Assembly: GCF_030238365.1 (NCBI RefSeq)
Contig: NZ_JASSOT010000055.1
Coordinates: 124,001-188,000 of the forward strand
DNA: 64,000 nucleotides
Reading direction: 5' to 3'
Source of the DNA: Lelliottia wanjuensis
GTDB taxonomy: Bacteria > Pseudomonadota > Gammaproteobacteria > Enterobacterales > Enterobacteriaceae
The notes beneath the pieces were generated by a model, which saw only the letters and a program-made list of their open reading frames with translations, was not told the origin of the DNA and ran no database searches. Of the stretch, positions 1 to 9,595 are shown piece after piece. Each line of letters begins with the position of its first letter. Within the stretch, counting starts at the first letter, position 1. The position numbers and the translations under genes were made by a program.

Positions 1-1
1 T

Positions 2-343
2 AAAGCGCTCCATCTTCCCGTATCGGAGCATCCTAAAATCCGGAAAATGGCTGAGGCACTTTTTAATGAGCCTGATGACCGGCGAACGTTAAAGCAATGG
101 GCTGCTCATCTGGCCATCAGCTAGCGATCTCTGGCCAGACGGATAAAAGAGGCAACAGGAATGAGCTTTGGTCGCTGGCGTCAGCAACTGCATTTGATGA
201 TAGCCCTGAGCCATCTGGCAGAAGGTCAGTCTGTGCAGCGCGTCGCCGGAATGCTGGGATATGATTCGGTCAGCGCGTTTATTACGATGTTCAGAAAAGC
301 ACTGGGTAAATCACCGACGCAATATTTTTCGTCTCTAAACTAA
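2..343 (+). pseudogene. AraC-family regulator, C-terminal remnant
   Basis: The reading frame is open from the window edge and is interrupted by an in-frame amber codon at 122-124. After the stop the same frame resumes and reads through to 343. The downstream 60 residues carry a typical second AraC helix-turn-helix (VQRVAGMLGYDSVSAFITMFRKA) ending in the family signature GKSPTQYF. The upstream part also reads sensibly (RTLKQWAAHL), as expected for the first HTH of the same protein. I infer one AraC/XylS regulator inactivated by a nonsense mutation; its N-terminus lies outside the window. A short product starting at the ATG at 161 would lack half of the DNA-binding domain. Confidence 0.7.
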
Positions 344-586
344 TGCAAAACAACACAAACCGGATTTTTATAAAGAACGCCAAGGTCCGCTCTTCGCTCT
401 TTGCGGACATTAGCTCAGCCGATTTACCATAACGTCGCATTACGCGTACCGCTCAGACGGTCTGAGCGCGTTTCTGGCATGTCCCCGTTAAAAACAGTAA
501 CAAACCACCCGAAAATGCACGCCAGAAACGCTACGTATGACTCTATCCTATGACTGGATATGCACTCAACTGAATAACGCCTGGTT

Positions 587-1410
587 TCAGTCCATTTTAT
601 CGGGATCAGCCTTCTTTCTGGGTAATTTAGGGGGCTTCACTTGCTGATTACTTTGCGTGCGGCGCGTGAGCCAGGGATGGTCAGCTTTAGGTTTTACGTA
701 GAATTTTGAGCGTAAATCAAAACGGGCATTATCCACACGTTCATGGACACTTTTTTCATCATCCAGTGGTATAGGCTCCGGGCCATCAACATATTTTTCC
801 CATCCCAACGCTTTCCCGTCATACAGAACCTTAATTTCACCGTTAAAGCTTTCGCATACCGTGACAACCGAATGTCAGAATAGAGAGCCAGTGGTACGCC
901 ATGATCATTAAGGTAACCCCGGAGGGTTTCCATGTAAGCCCGGGTTGTTTCTGCAGGAGCGAATCGTAGCGCCATCAGAGCGCTGGTAGCATCATCGATA
1001 AAGACTATCAGTGTGCATTTGGAGCCCCGACCTTCAAACCAGTCATGAGGCGAGCCATCAATCTGGATGAGTTCACCGTAGGATGGGCACCGCATCCGGC
1101 GCTGATAAATTCGGGCAAACTTACGACGACGTTCGCGCCATATGCCCTCCTCTACCATCCACTTCCTGAGAGTCTCAATGGATAAACACAAGCCGTGTAT
1201 CTCGCGCAATTTTTCGCACGCAAGCGTAGGTCCAAAATCAGCGTAGCGGCCTTTGAGGAGTGAAATTACTGTTGCTCTGAATTCGGTAGAAAAGGAATTA
1301 TTGGGACGCTTTCCACGTCGGCGGGAAACTAGACCGGAAGGCCCTTCATTTCTATATCGTTCGCAACGGGAATATCTGCGGCGGCGAACCAGTAATAGGT
1401 TAAGTGATAA
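587..1410 (-). pseudogene. ISNCY-type transposase remnant with internal deletion
   Basis: The minus-strand frame between about 1400 and 870 encodes the N-terminal and catalytic parts of a transposase closely related in pattern to the intact one at 52089-53486: both share RRRG, the block RYADFGPTLACEKL, GELIQIDGS and FIDDAT/YVDDAT. At about 870 the frame breaks right after YSD, in the middle of the DDE core. The C-terminal end (SFNGEIKVLYDGK to KADHPW) follows in another frame down to 587. Compared with the intact relative, well over 100 residues of the central region are missing. The 5' end is also shifted and lost near the junction with an IS3 fragment. It cannot be active. Confidence 0.75.
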
Positions 1411-1484
1411 AAGTGTATGGAAATATAGGGGCCAATCCAGCACATCAGCATTGTATAGCAAACACTATACAATCATGCTTCATA

Positions 1485-1634
1485 TCTATTGAAACTTTGG
1501 ATTACATCGAAATGTTCTATAACAGTAAGCGTCGGCATGGTTCGAGCGATCAGATGTCACCGGCTGAATATAAAAAACGGTATTATCAACGGCCCGGAAG
1601 TGTCCAGCTTATCCACGGCGATTCAGTTTCTTAA
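1485..1634 (+). pseudogene. IS3-family OrfB 3' tip
   Basis: The last 48 codons of the frame ending at 1634 read IETLDYIEMFYNSKRRHGSS followed by DQMSPAEY, the usual C-terminus of IS3-family OrfB transposases (after the catalytic Glu). Nothing upstream in this frame resembles the rest of the transposase, so this is a tip left after a deletion or insertion. A second, shorter copy of the same tip lies at 21149-21238, and the two can be aligned base by base over the SSDQMSPAEY region. It is likely a scar from IS-mediated rearrangement. Confidence 0.75.
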
Positions 1635-1733
1635 ACGTAGCTTATAATAGCTAATTGATGTGCATTTTCTGCTCATTACTATACATCAACCAATGATAAT
1701 CTATTCACGACCCCATTAAAAAGGAGCATTAAA

Positions 1734-3110
1734 ATGATTAAAGAAGACTTACTCAAAATGAAAGTCATGGGAAATCGTACATTACTAACACCCTCATATG
1801 CAGTAAATTGCCCCAATCGATTGATGGTGTTTGATGCAGATACCCTTGAACCGGTTGAAGCTTCCTGGACATACTCTGGAGAATCAAACAGTACAACAAG
1901 CACGACTTTTCTTGATAACTATCCAAATAAAGAGCTTATTGTTTCTTCTGCTGGTTACCAAAGTGTTACAGTACGTTCATTAAACATTAGCAATTGTGCT
2001 TATTATGGTAATATTTCAGGCGTACCAACAAATGCTATGTTTGTAGTAAAAGATAACAATACCATTAGCAAGTGGGGACCGAGTGCATCTCAGTACCCAT
2101 TCCCTGATGAAAACAACTATGACATTTCAAACCTTTACACCGGAGTTAAGGCAATGTCTGCGCTGCGGCGCGATAACACTATATTTGCCTGGGGTGACCC
2201 ATTCGTAGGGGGAATGCTAAAACCTTCCGATCTTGAAAGAAATGATGTGCGAGATATACGCATGGAATTCGGTATGGGGATGTTATTGGGAAAAAACATC
2301 CCTACAGTATCTCAATGGGGATCGTATGGGACTGGCAGTAATGATGTGCCAGATAACATTGCATCATTGGAAAATATCACTAAAATTTTGACTAATGGCA
2401 CGACTCAGGTAGCACTCACTGACACTGGTACAATCTATACATGGGGAGTATCAACGGTTATGGTTTTACCTGATGAAATTGCAGCGCTGAATGATATCAA
2501 AGATGTTTGTATTAACTCTGCTTCAGCCCTCGCTCTACGTGAAAACGGTCAGGTAGTTGCCTGGGGGAAAGCCTACGATGGTGGAGTCTTACCAGAACGT
2601 GTATCAGCTTTATCTGACATTCATACGATCATTTCCACCCCTATAAGTTTTGTTGCGCTTCGTGAAGATAAAACATTGATGTTTTGGGGGCAATATTGCT
2701 GGCAATCTTCGGCAGCTGAAACTCTTACTAATATTGAATACGTTAAAAGTACAGATGATTCAATACACATTGCTATTGATAGTTCTGGAGCAATCTATCT
2801 CTGGAATGATTATGGCGACCTTATCCCAGCCCCTCCAATTAGCGACGTTGTTTCATTAACAAGCAGCTATGGAAGCTTTGCAGCTCTTAAAAAGGATGGA
2901 TCGGTTATCGTATGGGGAACTGGACAGGGTGCCGATATTTCAGAGGTTAGCGACCTACTGTCAGATATTTTAGCTATCTATCCAACCTATGATGGTTTCA
3001 TCGCTCTGAAAGAAGATAAAACTCTTATCGCTTGGGGGAATTCTTCTTATCAGGAAGATAATGCAAGTATTCCTGTAGAAGTACAAGGTAATGTCACATA
3101 TCAATATTGA
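1734..3110 (+). CDS. RCC1-like repeat protein, function unknown
   Basis: A 458-residue protein with a strong ribosome binding site (AAGGAG, seven bases before the ATG). From about residue 100 it is made of nine degenerate repeats of the form aL-x-x-dntixaWG, starting near residues 104, 143, 184, 228, 266, 308, 345, 383 and 423. Clear copies are ALRENGQVVAWG and ALKEDKTLIAWG. The spacing of about 40 residues and the conserved Trp-Gly fit RCC1/BLIP-II-type beta-propeller blades. Residues 30-80 resemble a small beta-sandwich. No signal peptide or transmembrane segment is visible. Bacterial RCC1-repeat proteins include inhibitors, effectors and surface proteins, so the role is open. The gene is AT-rich and lies alone between IS remnants, which suggests horizontal acquisition. 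There is no obvious operon partner. Confidence 0.75.
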   Translation: MIKEDLLKMKVMGNRTLLTPSYAVNCPNRLMVFDADTLEPVEASWTYSGESNSTTSTTFLDNYPNKELIVSSAGYQSVTVRSLNISNCAYYGNISGVPTNAMFVVKDNNTISKWGPSASQYPFPDENNYDISNLYTGVKAMSALRRDNTIFAWGDPFVGGMLKPSDLERNDVRDIRMEFGMGMLLGKNIPTVSQWGSYGTGSNDVPDNIASLENITKILTNGTTQVALTDTGTIYTWGVSTVMVLPDEIAALNDIKDVCINSASALALRENGQVVAWGKAYDGGVLPERVSALSDIHTIISTPISFVALREDKTLMFWGQYCWQSSAAETLTNIEYVKSTDDSIHIAIDSSGAIYLWNDYGDLIPAPPISDVVSLTSSYGSFAALKKDGSVIVWGTGQGADISEVSDLLSDILAIYPTYDGFIALKEDKTLIAWGNSSYQEDNASIPVEVQGNVTYQY

Positions 3111-3657
3111 CCTTATATAAATACATTATAGGGTTATTTTGTATAAACAGCGACAGACTTTAGCCACTTGATAGACAACATTGCTCTGACGGTGATAATA
3201 TTTCGTCGGTGGGATTTTAAAATTAGCCCTTCTGTATCATGTAGGTTGATTGAATACCTGCAATATGAGTTCCGTTTTGGGAAAAGTAACTATTGTACTA
3301 TAAGGGAGGGAGACTGCACCGCACAGGAACGAGAACTCACGTTAAGAGGTTGTGATTGTAAGCAAGTCAGAGAAACCAGAAATTCTACTCGTCGCCATAC
3401 GTTATTGCATGGTTACAGCACACTGGTTCATTTTGTTAATAGCAGGAATCCTTAACGGATTCCTGCATCATACGATGTACTTATAAATAGCTCAGTCTAT
3501 AAGTAAGCGCACCATCTGCGACATCTTGTGAAAGTTGTCCTGTCTGGCAACAATCGCGCCCATCTATAGTGATGGACACGAACGATGAATACCCGGACAA
3601 ATAAAGATATTACCTACTATCGCTCTTATCTGCCTGATGCCCTGCGGTTCAGTATTA
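3111..3657. other. Gene-poor stretch between the RCC1-like gene and IS21
   Basis: No convincing gene. The plus-strand open frame at 3168-3455 has no ribosome binding site and an unlikely composition. The stretch contains a perfect 10-bp inverted repeat (see the hairpin at 3442-3466) and ends at the IS21 boundary. Confidence 0.5.
3442..3466. terminator. Perfect 10-bp hairpin, possible terminator
   Basis: GCAGGAATCC and GGATTCCTGC flank a 5-base loop (TTAAC). No U-run follows on either strand, so it may be a transcript-end or structural hairpin rather than a classical intrinsic terminator. It lies about 330 bp after the RCC1-like gene. Confidence 0.35.
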
Positions 3658-3719
3658 GACGTCAACTAGTTTTGCCGACTGGCGCCAACTACTCTGGCCG
3701 CATCCATTGATAGGTGGTT

Positions 3720-4462
3720 TTAAGCCACGCTGGTTACTGCCTTCGCTGTCTTTTTCCGGTAACTTTCTCCTTTTAGCTCGAACATATATCCGTGATGAAT
3801 CAGCCGGTCGGCTGCTGCCACTGCCATCGTTTCATCCACGAAGATGCTGCCCCACGTGCTGAACGGATGGTTGCTGGTGATGACCAGACTGCCGCGCTCA
3901 TACCGATGCGCGATCAGTTCGAACAACACTCCCGTTTCCGCGTTGTCGCGTTTGACATACCCGAGGTCGTCTATCACTATCACCCGGTAGCGATCCAGTT
4001 TCAGCAGAAGCTCGTTCAGTTTTAGTTGTGTCCGCGCTTTACGCAGCTCCTGCAGTAGCTCTCCGGCACTGTAGAACCGGGCCCGGTAGCCCAGCCCTAC
4101 AACACCATCCACGATCGCCGCCGCCAGATGGCTTTTTCCCAGGCCGCTGGCACCGAACAACAGGACGTTTTCTCCGGCATCAACCCAGTCTGTCGCCGGA
4201 ACTGAGCGTTATTCAGTTCCGGCACCTGACTGAAGTCATACTCATCCAGCGTTTTCGCCACCGGCAACCGGGCTTCCTTTTTATAGCGGCGCAGCTTTTC
4301 GCTCTCGCGCCACAGGAGCTCTTCATTGCACAGCGTCAGCAGGTAGCGTGACGGGGTCCAGCCCTCTGCCAGGGCGCGTTTCTCCAGTGCATGCCATTCA
4401 GCCGTGACGCGGGTCAGACGCAGTTTGCGCAGACAACGCTCAAGGAGGTGGATATTGCTCAC
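3720..4462 (-). pseudogene. istB: IS21 istB (AAA+ helper ATPase), frameshifted
   Basis: IstB is the AAA+ partner of the IS21 transposase. The N-terminal frame (4462 to about 4180) has the usual IstB start (LTRVTAEWHALE) and runs to RRQTG, after which it goes out of frame. The remaining ATPase core continues in the neighbouring frame from about 4175 to 3720, with Walker A FGASGLGKSH, Walker B VIVIDDLGY and the C-terminal DRLIHHGYMFEL. A single small indel near 4185-4190 would explain the break. Restoring the frame gives a full-length protein of about 250 residues. Confidence 0.85.
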
Positions 4463-5958
4463 TGCAGACCTCCTTTGCCACGCAACAACTGCTCATAACT
4501 GCTCAGGTTGTGCTGAACCACGCTGACGGCCGGCAGCTCCTTTTCCTTTATCCCCAGGAACCGCATCAGGCGGTGCAGATCCAGCTCACCCGGGGTATTC
4601 AGCATCTGCTCCATCCCCCGCGCAACGATAGATATATCGTCATAGCCCGCAGCCAGTTTCAGTGCGTGCACCATCAGGCGACCGGCCATCTCAGGCTCCA
4701 GATGATTGCACAGGCGACGCCACAGTTTTCACCATTCATCGTCCGGCAGGATGTCATTTCTCAGCGTTGCATGGCAGAACGCTCCGGCCTTTTTCGCCAG
4801 ACTGTCGATCACATGCCGGAAGTCGATGCGCCTGGCCCGGGTTTTGCCTTTTTCTGGCCTGACGCGGGTACAGCTCATCACTTCACTACTGCCTACGTAA
4901 CAGCTCAGGCGATCATCCCATAAGCGGACGCGTAACAGCTGACCGACCAGTCTGGAAGGGACGCTGTAGACGACGTGCCTGACGTTGATGGTACTGCGGC
5001 TACTGACCCTCACCGTCAGTTCGTCGTAGTCGGCGCTGCGACGCAGCGGCAGTGGTTTCAGATGAGGGCGCTCTTCTTTCACCAGATCCTGATTGTTGCG
5101 GTTGTGCCGCATGACCTGCTGAGTGATGAAGGCCTGGTATTCTTCCACGGTGCTGAAGTCGTTACTGCCCCGCAGCATCAGTGCCTGGCGGATCCGTCTT
5201 TTCAGATGCCCATGGGCGCTTTCAACCGAACCATTTTCGTGGCCACGACCGGCATTATTGTGCACGCCCTGCATGCCATAGTGCTGGCAGAGGGCAGCAT
5301 AGCGCTCAGTCAGCCCGCGGCGCCCGTCTTCACCCTGTTGTTTCCATGCTGCCCGCAGGCTGTCAGTTTTATGCTCTGTTGGTACACCGCCCAGTTGCCC
5401 GAGGGCTTCCTGCAGGCCTTCAGCCAGGGCAGAGAAGCTTTCACCACCCAGCACAACCCGCATCCAGCTCCAGTGGCTCCACTCAAGGCGGAAGTGGTAC
5501 AGCTTATGCGTCAATAACCTGCCGCTGATGGTGACAACTACACCTTTGAGCTCGGTGAAGTCCGACAGGCCGCGCAGGCCAGGCTGATGAAGTTCCCGGA
5601 GCATCACCTCCTGCTCGGCACCATACTGCAGCTTCCACTCGCGGACCCGCCGCTGCATAGTCCTGCGGAGGCTGCTGGGGTACTGACCGGGATATTTATC
5701 CTGCAGCGTTTCCAGCAGGGTTGTGGGCATCAGAGCGGGTCTTTCCTTCAACAGGGGAACAAGCTCACTGTCCCAGACGGCCTCAAGCGGATCTTTACGT
5801 GTCCGCCAGTGACGATTACCGGCTTTTGACCACTGATCTTTTTCTATTCTGCGGCCGGAGCGAACAGAGATACCGGCCTTCATGGCCGAGATATGCTGGG
5901 TTACACCTTTTTTACGCTGAGTCATGTAATAACTGACCTGATGAGTATTGAGCGTCAC
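4459..5958 (-). pseudogene. istA: IS21 istA transposase with internal stop
   Basis: The 500-codon frame encodes an IS21-type DDE transposase: an N-terminal HTH region (ISAMKAGISVRSGRRI), the catalytic rve core with LSDFTELKGVV, TEHKTDSLRAA and the Glu-containing GHENGSVESAHGHLKRRI, then a C-terminal beta domain. An in-frame TGA at 4729-4731 (after PDDEW) removes the last 90 residues. The frame continues without shift through KLWRRLCNHLEPEMAGR to the normal stop. Insertion of this element cut off the upstream part of the adjoining clpV. Confidence 0.85.
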
Positions 5959-6057
5959 GCCATTTCCTGTGGGATCATGAACATGATGCTCAGATTACAA
6001 ATCGGCCAGAATAATCAGCGCCAACCGGACTGAGTTATTGTCGTCTCATACATAGCC

Positions 6058-7311
6058 GTGCAATTACGGGCTATTTACAGTGAAAGCGAAGCACTCAAAC
6101 GCGAGGGGGCCGCCACGGAACGGCAACAAAAGCTAACCCTGCGGGCTACCTCGCTACAAGCCACCCTCGATACACTAATGGAGGAGTGGCAACGTCAGAA
6201 TGCGCTGGTTCAGCAGCTTCTGCAAAGTGAGGACGCCAACGAAATTGCCCGCGGGCGGGAAACGCTGGCGGTTTGCCATCAACAGCACGCCATGGTGTTT
6301 GAATGCGTGGATGCTACCTGCGTAGCGGACGTCGTATCAGACTGGACCGGTATCCCACTAGGCCGAATGCTGGAGAAAGAACATCAGCAGCTCGATACGC
6401 TATTTGAGCGGCTGGCCGGAAGAATTATCGGGCAGCCTCACGCGCTGGAAAAAATGGCGCAGCAAATTCGTATCAGTCGGGCTGGCATGGGCGATCCGCT
6501 CAAACCGACCGGCGTGTATCTGCTGGCCGGGCCATCGGGCACAGGAAAAACAGAAACTTCACTGGCACTGGCTGAACTGTTATTTGGCGGCGAAAGAAGC
6601 CTCCTGACCATCAATATGTCGGAATACCAGGAAGCACATTCGGTTTCAGGGCTGAAAGGTTCCCCTCCGGGATATGTGGGATATGGGCAGGGCGGCGTCC
6701 TGACCGAAGCCGTGCGGCGTAATCCGTTCAGCGTCGTGCTACTGGATGAAGTGGAGAAAGCCCACCCGGATGTCATGGAATTGTTTAATCAAATTTTCGA
6801 TAAGGGCATGATTGAGGATGCGGAAGGCCAGTCCATAAATTTCCGCAATAGTTTGATTATTATGACGTCTAACTTAGCCAGCACGTCGCTGATGACGGCT
6901 GTTGAAGCAGGGGAAAGCAACCCGGAAGCGCTTTGCAACCTGATCCGTCCTGAGTTCGAACGGGTATTTAGTCCTGCGCTAATGGGTCGTATAACGCTCA
7001 TTCCTTATCTGCCGTTACAGCCAGAGACACTGGCGCAGATCATTGAGTTAAAGCTGCATCGGCTTTGTCTGCGTTATCAGCAAGCGAGCGAGGGCAAGAT
7101 CCTGCCAACATTCAGTAAGCGAATGGTGAACTGGGTGGGAGAGCATTGCCTGGTCAGACAGAGTGGCGCACGGGATATCGATCAGGTTCTGAACCAGCAT
7201 CTGTTGCCACAACTCGCGGCGCGGGTATTACAGGGCGAAGTAGCCGGAGCGTTTAAAATCGATGTCAGCAAAAATGCACTGATTCTGCGTGCCGAAAAGG
7301 GGAAAGTATGA
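6058..7311 (+). pseudogene. clpV: T6SS ClpV ATPase, C-terminal half only
   Basis: ClpV (TssH) is the AAA+ unfoldase that disassembles contracted T6SS sheaths in the cytoplasm. Only about 417 residues remain of a protein that is normally near 870. They comprise the end of the middle domain, the linker with DWTGIPLGRM, and the complete second AAA+ module with Walker A GPSGTGKTE (about residue 158), Walker B VVLLDEVEKAH (about 226), the pore-loop region GSPPGYVGYGQGG, and a C-terminal ClpB-type domain. The first ATPase domain is missing where IS21 abuts. The nominal start is a GTG at the junction without a proper ribosome binding site. The stop overlaps the next gene (ATGA). Confidence 0.85.
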
Positions 7312-8435
7312 ATTCCACACAGATGACCTCCCACTCTCAAACGCTGAAGATCAACTGCCACGACCCGCGCGGGCATCAGGCTTTTTTGCAGTTCAGCAAC
7401 GCTATGAATCACTGGCAGATATATGCTAATAACTCGGGCTGGTGGCTGGAAAGAGAAAAGCAGTGCCTTGGGCTGTTTCAGCAATATGGCTACGATCTGC
7501 AAAGTGGCGTGTGGTACTGTCTGATTGCCTGCCAGCGAAAGGGCTGGAAAGGCATTGCCAATGCATCACTGCTATTGGCAAATGGCTTTGCTAAACAGCA
7601 GCCTCCTTGCTGGCCACCGCTTGCGGCGATGGATCTGCGCCGCCAGATCCTGGAGGGGTATTGCATTCACCTCCAGCCCCTGATCTTTGCCTTACCCATG
7701 CCGGTTGATAACACGCTTATCCTGCAACAAATATTCAACGCCATGACGCTGCTTCAGGGTCATGCCGCAGCATTACAGTCTACACAGCTTACGGCATTCC
7801 AGCAGATGTCTGCCTGGCTATCGACCAATATTAAAGCGATTGAGCAACAAGCCTCTTCGCCTGCCCACACATCCAGGCCTTCAACTGATGCCTCTGCGCT
7901 GCTTTTCTCTTTACCCCTTCCTCCTGCTCGCACCTGCTGGCAGGCTAAAGGATTGTGGGGAATGGCTGGTGCCTTGATGGCCCTAAGCATTGTAGGAATA
8001 ATTCAAGGAATTCATGATCCTGTCGCGTTGAATTTTTCAAACCGGATCTGGCCGAGAAACCCGCTTTTTGCACACTGGAAACAAAACCTGCTGGAAGAGA
8101 GCAATAAGTTCCCGGTAAACAAAACTTACGAACGACTCAATCAACAACTCAATACCCTTGAGCAGCGATTGCTGGACGCAGAACAAAAGCGTAAGCCTTA
8201 CCTGACTGTTTCCGAACTGAAAACCCACGTTTATCAAATGCAGCAAACGTTGGATGGCCAGAAAAAAAATTATGAATTTCAGCTTAATGAAGTACAAACA
8301 TTACGGGATCGCCATCAACCATTACCGTCGGAAGTTTTAATGTCTTTATCACTCAAACGAGAGGCATTAAATAGCCGTTTTCTATATCTCACAGATGAAG
8401 AAATGTTTGATGATGAAAATTTACTGAGGAATTAA
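7308..8435 (+). CDS. T6SS VasL-type protein (TssA-like)
   Basis: A 375-residue protein translationally coupled to the clpV remnant by an ATGA overlap. The N-terminal two fifths resemble an ImpA-type domain. A hydrophobic segment follows at about residues 220-240 (GMAGALMALSIVGIIQGI). The C-terminal part has the VasL motif KPYLTVSELKTHVYQM in a helical region. The same motif (KYLTVSELKTAV) occurs in the longer VasL-type protein at 56674-58020, so the window carries two paralogues from separate T6SS gene sets. VasL/TssA-like proteins help organise or anchor the growing T6SS tail at the membrane. The reading frame is intact, but its neighbour is truncated and function is doubtful without other T6SS genes nearby. 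Confidence 0.75.
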   Translation: MNSTQMTSHSQTLKINCHDPRGHQAFLQFSNAMNHWQIYANNSGWWLEREKQCLGLFQQYGYDLQSGVWYCLIACQRKGWKGIANASLLLANGFAKQQPPCWPPLAAMDLRRQILEGYCIHLQPLIFALPMPVDNTLILQQIFNAMTLLQGHAAALQSTQLTAFQQMSAWLSTNIKAIEQQASSPAHTSRPSTDASALLFSLPLPPARTCWQAKGLWGMAGALMALSIVGIIQGIHDPVALNFSNRIWPRNPLFAHWKQNLLEESNKFPVNKTYERLNQQLNTLEQRLLDAEQKRKPYLTVSELKTHVYQMQQTLDGQKKNYEFQLNEVQTLRDRHQPLPSEVLMSLSLKREALNSRFLYLTDEEMFDDENLLRN

Positions 8436-8702
8436 TCTCAGCAACATTCTTGGAGCCAACTTATTTATTAAAAAGGTGATTTGTGAATTCCAATTAAATA
8501 ATATTTTGATTCTCTTTCAGGAATCGCCTTAGCGAAATCACGACGTTCTGTTAGCAGGCAGCCGTGAGCCACATTCACGTGAGGATTCCACCATGCTGAT
8601 GGCCTGATTTACGGTCTGACGGGCAGGCTTCAAGGAGTCTACCTCTTAGTTTAAGTGATAGTCCGCCGTGACCGGAGGACTATCCGGTCACGGCACTCAG
8701 AA
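8436..8702. other. Intergenic stretch after the VasL-type gene
   Basis: No gene is supported. It contains a long perfect hairpin (8665-8694). The rest shows no recognisable RNA gene or IS end. Confidence 0.4.
8665..8694. terminator. 12-bp perfect inverted repeat
   Basis: GCCGTGACCGGA and TCCGGTCACGGC are separated by six bases. The hairpin lies just past the 3' end of the minus-strand pseudogene that stops at 8703, so it probably served as its terminator. No U-run follows on the minus strand. Confidence 0.4.
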
Positions 8703-8992
8703 TTAATCGGTGATGCGTTTTGGGTGTGCGACCAGTGCACCAAATGACGGACAGGCATCGAGCACTTCCATCATCGCTTTTGCGCTTTCCAGCATCGCGC
8801 TATCCGACGCCGTGTCCCGGTATTCACAGACCGAGATTGTTGCCAGCCCCCTGCCTCAATGTCTGAATAGCGTTCGTGAGTACGGGTGCAACAGGATGCG
8901 CTTACGCCCTCTTCCCTCCAGACCAGCAGGATCAGGGGTTCATCAAAGGTGAACATATTTTCAATATGCACACAATTCTTCACGGGTTCCAA
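8703..8992 (-). pseudogene. Small frameshifted gene, family not recognised
   Basis: The minus strand reads MFTFDEPLILLVWREEG in one frame. A sensible C-terminus (TISVCEYRDTASDSAMLE, then VLDACPSFGALVAHPKR and a stop at 8703-8705) appears in a different frame, with no single frame joining them. This pattern suggests a protein of roughly 90-100 residues with at least one indel around 8830-8890. I could not assign a family. Confidence 0.4.
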
Positions 8993-9008
8993 ACATTAGT
9001 GTTCTTAT

Positions 9009-9410
9009 TAGACGTCAACTACTCTGGCCGCCTTTGAGTTATTTCTTAGCAGACTGCTGGATGGCTGCTTTTGATGTTTTCTTTCCGTAACTTTCTCCTG
9101 TCACTTCGAAGATATACCCGTGGTGGATCAGCCTGTCGGCCGCTGCCACCGCCATTGTTTCGTCCACGAAGATGCTGCCCCACGTGCTGAACGGAAGGTT
9201 ACTTGTGATGATCAGGCTTCCTCTTTCGTACCGATGCGCGATAAGTTCGAACAGCACGCCCGTTTCCGCGTTATCCCGTTCGACATAGCCCAGGTCGTCT
9301 ATCACTATCACCCGGTAGCGTTTCAGTTTCAGAAGCATCTCGTTCAGCCACAGCAACGACCGGGCTTTACGCAGCTCCTGCAGCAACTTGCCAGCGCTGT
9401 GGAACCACAG
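9009..9410 (-). pseudogene. istB: IS21 istB 3' fragment (second copy)
   Basis: The frame ending at 9039 encodes only the C-terminal half of IstB: AGKLLQELRKARS, Walker B VIVIDDLGYVERDN, and DRLIHHGYIFEV. It is close in sequence to the istB at 3720-4462, and both are followed by the same GACGTCAACTA end sequence (9009 here, 3658 there). The N-terminal half including Walker A is absent. Upstream of about 9410 the sequence belongs to something else. This is an IS21 end left after a rearrangement. Confidence 0.8.
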
Positions 9411-9412
9411 GC

Positions 9413-9595
9413 TCACCAGGCACAGCTGAATAGAGAGCAGGTTTGGTATTTCGTGACGATTTTCTCTGTCAGAAAAAGCGCTGAGATTATAGGTAACCTC
9501 CTGCCGCCCTGTACATCCAGCCACTTAACGCCGAATTTCCTCCCCTCCGCATCAGCGAAGCTATCCTCCGGGAATCTGATGTCGATGTTCAGCAT
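9413..9595 (-). pseudogene. Short remnant ORF downstream of the cytochrome b gene
   Basis: A 60-codon frame beginning with MLNIDIRFPEDSFADAEGRK overlaps the end of the cytochrome b gene by about 35 bp and runs into the istB fragment. The overlap and direction suggest it was the second gene of a cytochrome b operon that lost its 3' part when the IS21 fragment was joined. I do not recognise the family, and the sequence after about residue 35 may be out of frame. Confidence 0.3.

Larger units (their letters stand above)
3658..6005 (-). mobile_element. IS21-family insertion sequence, degenerate
   Basis: The element carries istA and istB on the minus strand with the characteristic ATGA overlap (istA stop at 4459-4461, istB start at 4462). 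One end is marked by GACGTCAACTA near 3658, a sequence that recurs beside the second istB fragment at about 9009. The other end lies near 5990-6010, directly before the truncated clpV. The right end also has a 23-bp insertion or duplication (the CAACTA motif occurs twice between 3661 and 3686) not present at 9009. Both genes carry lesions, so the copy is probably immobile. Exact terminal inverted repeats were not resolved. Confidence 0.75.

Noticed and set aside
3168..3455. 95-residue plus-strand ORF
   Set aside because: No ribosome binding site, implausible composition, no family.
4028..5829. Long plus-strand ORFs opposite istA/istB
   Set aside because: Shadow frames of the GC-rich IS21 genes.
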